Shown here piece after piece: positions 60,570 to 64,000 of a stretch of 64,000 bases of DNA (position 1 is its first letter; each line of letters begins with the position of its first letter). The DNA is taken from NCBI GenBank assembly GCA_002842035.1, contig PHBP01000006.1:21685-85684 (forward strand), read 5' to 3'. Under the pieces are notes generated by a model. It was not told where the DNA came from, searched no databases, and saw only the letters and a program-made list of their open reading frames with translations. Made by a program: the position numbers and the translations under genes. Source of the DNA: Candidatus Cloacimonetes bacterium HGW-Cloacimonetes-2. Lineage in GTDB: Bacteria > Cloacimonadota > Cloacimonadia > Cloacimonadales > Cloacimonadaceae.

Positions 60570-62182
60570 AACTTAAATTCTACTCCAAAACTCAGCCTTG
60601 AGACCACCTCTTCCTTGAGGGTGATCAGTCCATCGTTGTTGATATCTGTGTAATGCTCGCTGTATCTGCCGATCAGGCTGGCATTTGCTGCTATCCTGTA
60701 AGACAATTTGCCCCCAATTATCGCTCCCGGATTTCTCAGGCGGGTAAAAGACAGATAGCTCACATTCTTTTGGGAATAGACCAGCGATGCTTCCTCCAGA
60801 TTCTTCAGGAAGCTGGGATAGACCGAAAGCCAACCAGAGAGCGACTTTCCGGTACTAAGCCCTTCGCCGTACATATCCTGAAACTCCACTACCAACTTCG
60901 CGATATTCATCAGCTTGGCAGAGAGTGATCCATACCAGCCAAAGGCAGCTTTGGCTTCTTCCAGCCTGCTTTCCTTGGCCTCTAGATAATAGGTGTCCTG
61001 CCCGCTATCCGGATCTGTAACCATATAGTACTGAGCGCGTTGATCATCGTAGAGATGATCAAACCAGGAGGGCAAGAAGCGCTCGGAAAAACGCCGCATC
61101 TCCAGCCGGGATTCAAATATTGAGAATTTTGCTCCCAGCCCCGGGAAGATATAGCCGCTGCCATAACCATCTATTTTAGCTATCTCGCCGTAGTTGTAAA
61201 GCTTGAAATACTCAGCATCGACCAGAGGTAAGCGGTAATCCATACTATAGATCATCAAACGCTTGGGAACGTCGTAGGCTGTCAGATTATCCGCAGCTAT
61301 CGAAGCATCCAGATCAAATCCATATCCCCCAATGCCGGGATAAACCAGATCCACATAAGGATTTACAACAGGATCATCAAGGCTATTATCTCCATCGATA
61401 TCGATATCGGTCTGATCCGGCACTCCATCACCATCCGTATCCGCCCAGGCATTGGAATTATTGGGGAAGCGGTCGTAAACATCGGGAATCTTGTCTCCGT
61501 CTTTATCCTCGTACTTCCCGTGCTGATCCCGGTCCAGCCCCACATTCAACCCAAAGCTGAGGTTTTTAAATAGAGGTATCGGCATCTGGCTCATCGGCTT
61601 GAGGCTCACTCTCGCTGCCAGTATCTGGTTTTTAACGATGTTGTGGGTAAAACCTTCCAGCCCAAAACCCATCATATTGGTATTGATACCGGCAAATCCT
61701 CCTGTATTGCGCACTGCGGGATACTGCAGGGTATTGCAGTAATGATCAAAGATCAGGCCATTTGCCTGGCTGTAATCATCGATATTGAGGGCTTTGAAAT
61801 AGATCGGATCGCTTCTGTCGCCATAACCCAGATAGTATATCTTGTAAAATAGATCAGTCCATTCGTCCCAGTCATCCCCCCGCACATTGCCATCGGCATC
61901 CACCAGAAAATCCAGATCCAGCCCGACTCTCAGCTTCCACAGCCGAAATTCCGGCATCAGCCTGATCTGGGAATAGGTAACGCCATCCAGAGTAATAGAG
62001 CCCAAAACACCGGTCATACTGGTGCCGGATTCCTCTTCTTCGCCCGGCATAGGCGGCAGGAAACGCACTGAGAGGCTGTCTTCGGAGGCAGGCACAGTCT
62101 CATTTAGCTGCGCGGCAAGGATCAGCGGAATCAATAGTAATAGCAGTAGTAGTATTTTTTTCATCTGTATATTCAGCTCCAT
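60566..62182 (-). CDS. Exported barrel-like protein with calcium-binding type-3 repeats
   Basis: The 538-residue protein has an N-terminal signal peptide (KKILLLLLLLIPLILAA). Most of the rest looks like an outer-membrane beta barrel, ending VVSRLSFGVEFKF with a terminal Phe. At about residues 225-270 there is an insertion with Asp-rich thrombospondin type-3-like repeats: DKDGDKIPDVYDRFP, DTDGDGVPDQTDIDIDGD. Another DINNDGLITLKEE near the end resembles an EF-hand loop. The ATG at 62182 is listed; the Met at 62164 fits better if the promoter at 62187-62215 is right. No close family is recognised. It converges with manA with overlapping stops. Confidence 0.8.
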   Translation of the reverse strand: MELNIQMKKILLLLLLLIPLILAAQLNETVPASEDSLSVRFLPPMPGEEEESGTSMTGVLGSITLDGVTYSQIRLMPEFRLWKLRVGLDLDFLVDADGNVRGDDWDEWTDLFYKIYYLGYGDRSDPIYFKALNIDDYSQANGLIFDHYCNTLQYPAVRNTGGFAGINTNMMGFGLEGFTHNIVKNQILAARVSLKPMSQMPIPLFKNLSFGLNVGLDRDQHGKYEDKDGDKIPDVYDRFPNNSNAWADTDGDGVPDQTDIDIDGDNSLDDPVVNPYVDLVYPGIGGYGFDLDASIAADNLTAYDVPKRLMIYSMDYRLPLVDAEYFKLYNYGEIAKIDGYGSGYIFPGLGAKFSIFESRLEMRRFSERFLPSWFDHLYDDQRAQYYMVTDPDSGQDTYYLEAKESRLEEAKAAFGWYGSLSAKLMNIAKLVVEFQDMYGEGLSTGKSLSGWLSVYPSFLKNLEEASLVYSQKNVSYLSFTRLRNPGAIIGGKLSYRIAANASLIGRYSEHYTDINNDGLITLKEEVVSRLSFGVEFKF

Positions 62183-62186
62183 TATC

Positions 62187-62215
62187 CCAATAATCTACTC
62201 AATTATGACTGTCAA
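62187..62215 (-). promoter_or_regulatory. Candidate promoter for the exported barrel-like gene
   Basis: On the minus strand TTGACA (plus positions 62210-62215) is followed after 17 bases by TATTGG (62187-62192), a weak -10. Transcription would begin near the ATG at 62182, making the Met at 62164, with GGAG upstream, the more likely start. Confidence 0.4.
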
Positions 62216-62265
62216 GAAAAGATTTTCCTGCTAGGTTTATGCTCTTATGCGCCACAAGCTATGAT

Positions 62266-62300
62266 AATCAAATGAACTACATAGGTTCATTTGATTTTTT
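62266..62300 (+). terminator. Perfect 12-bp hairpin with T-run in intergenic region
   Basis: AATCAAATGAAC, loop TACATAG, GTTCATTTGATT, then TTTT. It reads as a plus-strand terminator, although no plus-strand gene ends directly upstream. Its T-run is on the plus side only. It might stop a short leader or read-through RNA, or serve as a binding site. Confidence 0.65.
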
Positions 62301-62307
62301 ACGCTGA

Positions 62308-62415
62308 AATAGTATTTTTAGGGATAGCAACGGCAGGCTATGCCCTGCAGGTATCTACTGGATCGGTCTGTTACAGCGAAGTAATAACGATAGCCTCTCA
62401 GGCATATTCGATTAA
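62308..62415 (+). pseudogene. Possible remnant of a sorting-domain protein gene (C-terminal tail)
   Basis: A frame of 35 codons ending in TAA at 62413-62415 reads RDSNGRLCPAGIYWIGLL, then QRSNNDSLSGIFD. It resembles the tail of Por-type sorting domains in this window (for example DASGRSTAPGIYLYKF). A TGA closes the frame upstream, so nothing before it is coding. A hairpin terminator overlaps the stop. It is short, and chance similarity cannot be excluded. Confidence 0.35.
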
Positions 62416-62436
62416 CCCGGCTTGTCGGGTTTTTAG
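62414..62436 (+). terminator. Hairpin terminator after the gene remnant
   Basis: AACCCG, loop GCTTGT, CGGGTT, followed by TTT. It directly overlaps the stop codon of the possible gene remnant at 62308-62415. Confidence 0.6.
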
Positions 62437-62578
62437 ACTAGAGGCAATGGCTGGTCTATAGCTGCATTTATCATATCACCTTCTCTGATCGTTATATAGG
62501 TTGTGGATATATTAGTTGACATCATTTTAAAAGTAATAAATGATGCAGACAGTGAGTTCTTAAGGAACTGGAGGAACG

Positions 62579-63943
62579 ATGAAACGGCTGTTATTAGTAG
62601 CTCTGCTAGTCTCGTCTGCCTATCTGCTGATGGGCTCGACCTGGATACGATCCTACTCAATTGAAGGAGTCTGTCCCTACCCATACAGCAGTTCTAACGT
62701 CCAAGCCTACAATGTAATACCTGCCATTGGAGGAGGCTATCTCCTTCAAGGATATGCAGAATTCTTTGATTATGAGTTTTATGTTATGGCTGCGAATGTC
62801 TTTTGGAAAGTCGATGAAAATGGAGATATCGTTTGGAGGAGGAGCACTATACAGATGGGAGCTCACAGTATAGTCTTATCCAATGGCTTGGATAGGTATT
62901 ATTGTATTGCTGGTGGGATCATGTATGTTTATGATAGCCAGATAAACTTGATCGGCTCATACAACTTCGGGCATATAAATGGCTACTATCCATACTTCAA
63001 CGACGCTGTAATAACCGATGATGGCATTGTGTTTGCTGGCAGGATAGGGTCAGATGCTGTTGTATTGAAGACAGATTTCGAGTTCAATTTGGTTTGGACA
63101 GGGGATACTGTTTCTCAAGCATCTTCAGATGGTTTTTATCAGATAATTAACACAAACAATAACGGTTATCTAGCGTTAGGTCATCACGTTCTCGCCAAGT
63201 ATAGTGCTGTAGGTGATACCCTTTGGACAGCAGAAGTAAATCACATGGAGTATGGATACTATTGCATGGCAGCCAGTACATTAGGTACATGCTATGTTTT
63301 AACAGCATCGCATCTAACAGATGAATGGCTTATTAAGTCATTCGGTAACTTTGGAGTTTGCGAGAATACTATACCTGTTGATTTAGATAGGATTGTTTGG
63401 GAAGGGAGTAGAAATATGTCTGTGCTAGAGGATGGCAACTTGATTGTGTTTATTCCTAGTATTCAAAAACTGAACAAAGTAACCTTGTCTGGAGCAGTGC
63501 TCTGGAGTCGATCTTTTCCAATTGCTACCACAGGCTACGGACCGAAAAATTTCATAGTTGCAAGTGACAGCAGTTTTGTTTTTTGCAGTAATCAGGAGGT
63601 AACAGTAACCCTTGTCAAAACCGACAGCAATGGCGAGGTATCCAATGACGACCCCATCCTTATCCCACCTACGATAAGCACTGCGCATTACCCCAATCCT
63701 GCCGGAACCAAAGTCACAATAGATTACAAGACAGAGAGCCAAGCTGGTGAATTGAGCCTTGAAGTCTTCAATATCCGGGGGCAATTGCTCTACTCCAGTC
63801 CACTCTCCGGAAGCGAAGGCTCTCATAAGATAAGTCTGGCTCAAGCTACAGGCTCACAGTTCGCACCGGGAATCTATCTGTATCGTATAAGAGATAACCA
63901 ATTCAGCACAAGCATTTCAAAAAGATTTGTCATAACTAAGTAA
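62579..63943 (+). CDS. Secreted beta-propeller-like protein with C-terminal sorting domain
   Basis: The 454-residue protein has a signal peptide (MKRLLLVALLVSSAYLLMG) and a repeated-strand body with WKVDENGDIVWRRS, DGIVFAGRIGSDAVVLKTD and GYLALGHHVLAKYSAVGDTLW. These resemble the delta-60/propeller-type repeats of secreted FCB proteins. The last ~85 residues form a Por/type IX-like sorting domain: HYPNPAGTKVTI, LEVFNIRGQLLY, FAPGIYLYRI and the end ISKRFVITK. GGAGGA precedes the ATG. It is AT-richer than many neighbours. Surface or extracellular location is expected; no function is visible. Confidence 0.86.
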   Translation: MKRLLLVALLVSSAYLLMGSTWIRSYSIEGVCPYPYSSSNVQAYNVIPAIGGGYLLQGYAEFFDYEFYVMAANVFWKVDENGDIVWRRSTIQMGAHSIVLSNGLDRYYCIAGGIMYVYDSQINLIGSYNFGHINGYYPYFNDAVITDDGIVFAGRIGSDAVVLKTDFEFNLVWTGDTVSQASSDGFYQIINTNNNGYLALGHHVLAKYSAVGDTLWTAEVNHMEYGYYCMAASTLGTCYVLTASHLTDEWLIKSFGNFGVCENTIPVDLDRIVWEGSRNMSVLEDGNLIVFIPSIQKLNKVTLSGAVLWSRSFPIATTGYGPKNFIVASDSSFVFCSNQEVTVTLVKTDSNGEVSNDDPILIPPTISTAHYPNPAGTKVTIDYKTESQAGELSLEVFNIRGQLLYSSPLSGSEGSHKISLAQATGSQFAPGIYLYRIRDNQFSTSISKRFVITK

Positions 63944-63957
63944 GGGAGGAAATTGGA

Positions 63958-64000
63958 ATGTTTAGTCTCAGCCACTTGCGAAATAACCGCTTATTGATTA
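63958..64000 (+). CDS. Start of a further gene, cut by window edge
   Basis: GGGAGGAAATTGG precedes an ATG at 63958, and fourteen codons (MFSLSHLRNNRLLI) are open to the end of the window. It begins 14 bases after the preceding stop. Too short to assign. Confidence 0.6.
   Translation, partial: MFSLSHLRNNRLLI

Larger units (their letters stand above)
62216..62578. other. Intergenic region with two hairpin terminators and a gene remnant
   Basis: About 360 bases between divergent genes. It contains a perfect 12-bp hairpin with T-run (62266-62300), a short frame that looks like the tail of a sorting domain (62308-62415) and a second hairpin with T-run (62414-62436). AT-rich sequence upstream of 62579 may contain the promoter of the last complete gene. 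Each item is listed or discussed separately. Confidence 0.6.

Noticed and set aside
62433..62684. Minus-strand 83-codon frame overlapping the start of the last sorting-domain gene
   Set aside because: No ribosome site, overlaps a signal-peptide-coding region on the other strand, and shows no family signal.

Overview
This is a 64 kb stretch of a bacterial chromosome from the Fibrobacteres-Chlorobi-Bacteroidetes (FCB) side of the tree. The best fit is a member of candidate phylum Cloacimonadota (WWE1). That placement is inference from three features: secreted proteins ending in Por/type IX-like C-terminal sorting domains, paired GWxTD-domain proteins, and an electron-bifurcating [FeFe]-hydrogenase operon that includes DRTGG, PHP and GHKL-ATPase accessory genes. 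Genes are dense and often overlap by ATGA or TAATG. Shine-Dalgarno sites are ordinary (GGAGG-like), and several intergenic regions carry TTGACA or TTGACG -35-like boxes. No tRNA, rRNA, CRISPR array, transposase gene or prophage was seen.

Layout. 1-5.7 kb: the end of dprA, an acetyltransferase, a DUF2156 protein, a lipoprotein and an M16 zinc protease. 5.9-9.4 kb (minus strand): a TldD/TldE-type protease pair, then a winged-helix regulator with a possible 35-residue peptide behind it. 9.9-20.3 kb: a 12-gene hydrogenase operon. It holds one catalytic HydA, two HydB-like and two HydC-like subunits, a second hydrogenase-like protein that looks sensory, two DRTGG proteins, two GHKL ATPases, a PHP phosphoesterase and a thioredoxin-fold ferredoxin homologue with no cysteines. 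20.9-26.8 kb: dnaE and two GWxTD proteins. 27.1-38.3 kb: yraN, then an envelope cluster made of a barrel-like protein, a giant exported TPR protein (about 1950 residues), a small exported protein, an ExbB/TolQ-like channel, two ExbD/TolR-like proteins and an AgmX/TonB-like protein. 39.1-44.1 kb (minus): priA, a lipoprotein and a secreted FG-GAP propeller protein. 44.5-60.6 kb: a large secreted sorting-domain protein, then a long overlapping run tilS-hpt-ftsH-MFS-pgeF-FapA-like-tricorn-TPR-manA. 60.6-64 kb: an exported barrel-like protein (minus) and another sorting-domain protein.

How they work together. The hydrogenase operon would let a fermentative or syntrophic anaerobe make H2 from NADH plus reduced ferredoxin. 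The accessory genes could sense H2 or redox state and adjust the system. The 27.5-38.3 kb cluster resembles proton-motive-force-driven envelope machines (Tol/Exb, Agl/Glt), but its substrate and job are unknown. Many remaining proteins have signal peptides and are probably periplasmic, outer-membrane or secreted.

The most unusual material is intergenic. An 11-bp tandem, hairpin-forming repeat family occurs at four places (9.7, 20.4, 39.0 and 44.2 kb). The 38.3-39.1 kb gap additionally holds two inversely oriented ~75-nt structured elements (identical outer motifs, different but paired inner arms, a shared TGACAA in the loop), a REP/BIME-like pair and a nested palindrome whose relative lies at 20.6 kb. 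These look like families of structured, possibly mobile, non-coding elements.
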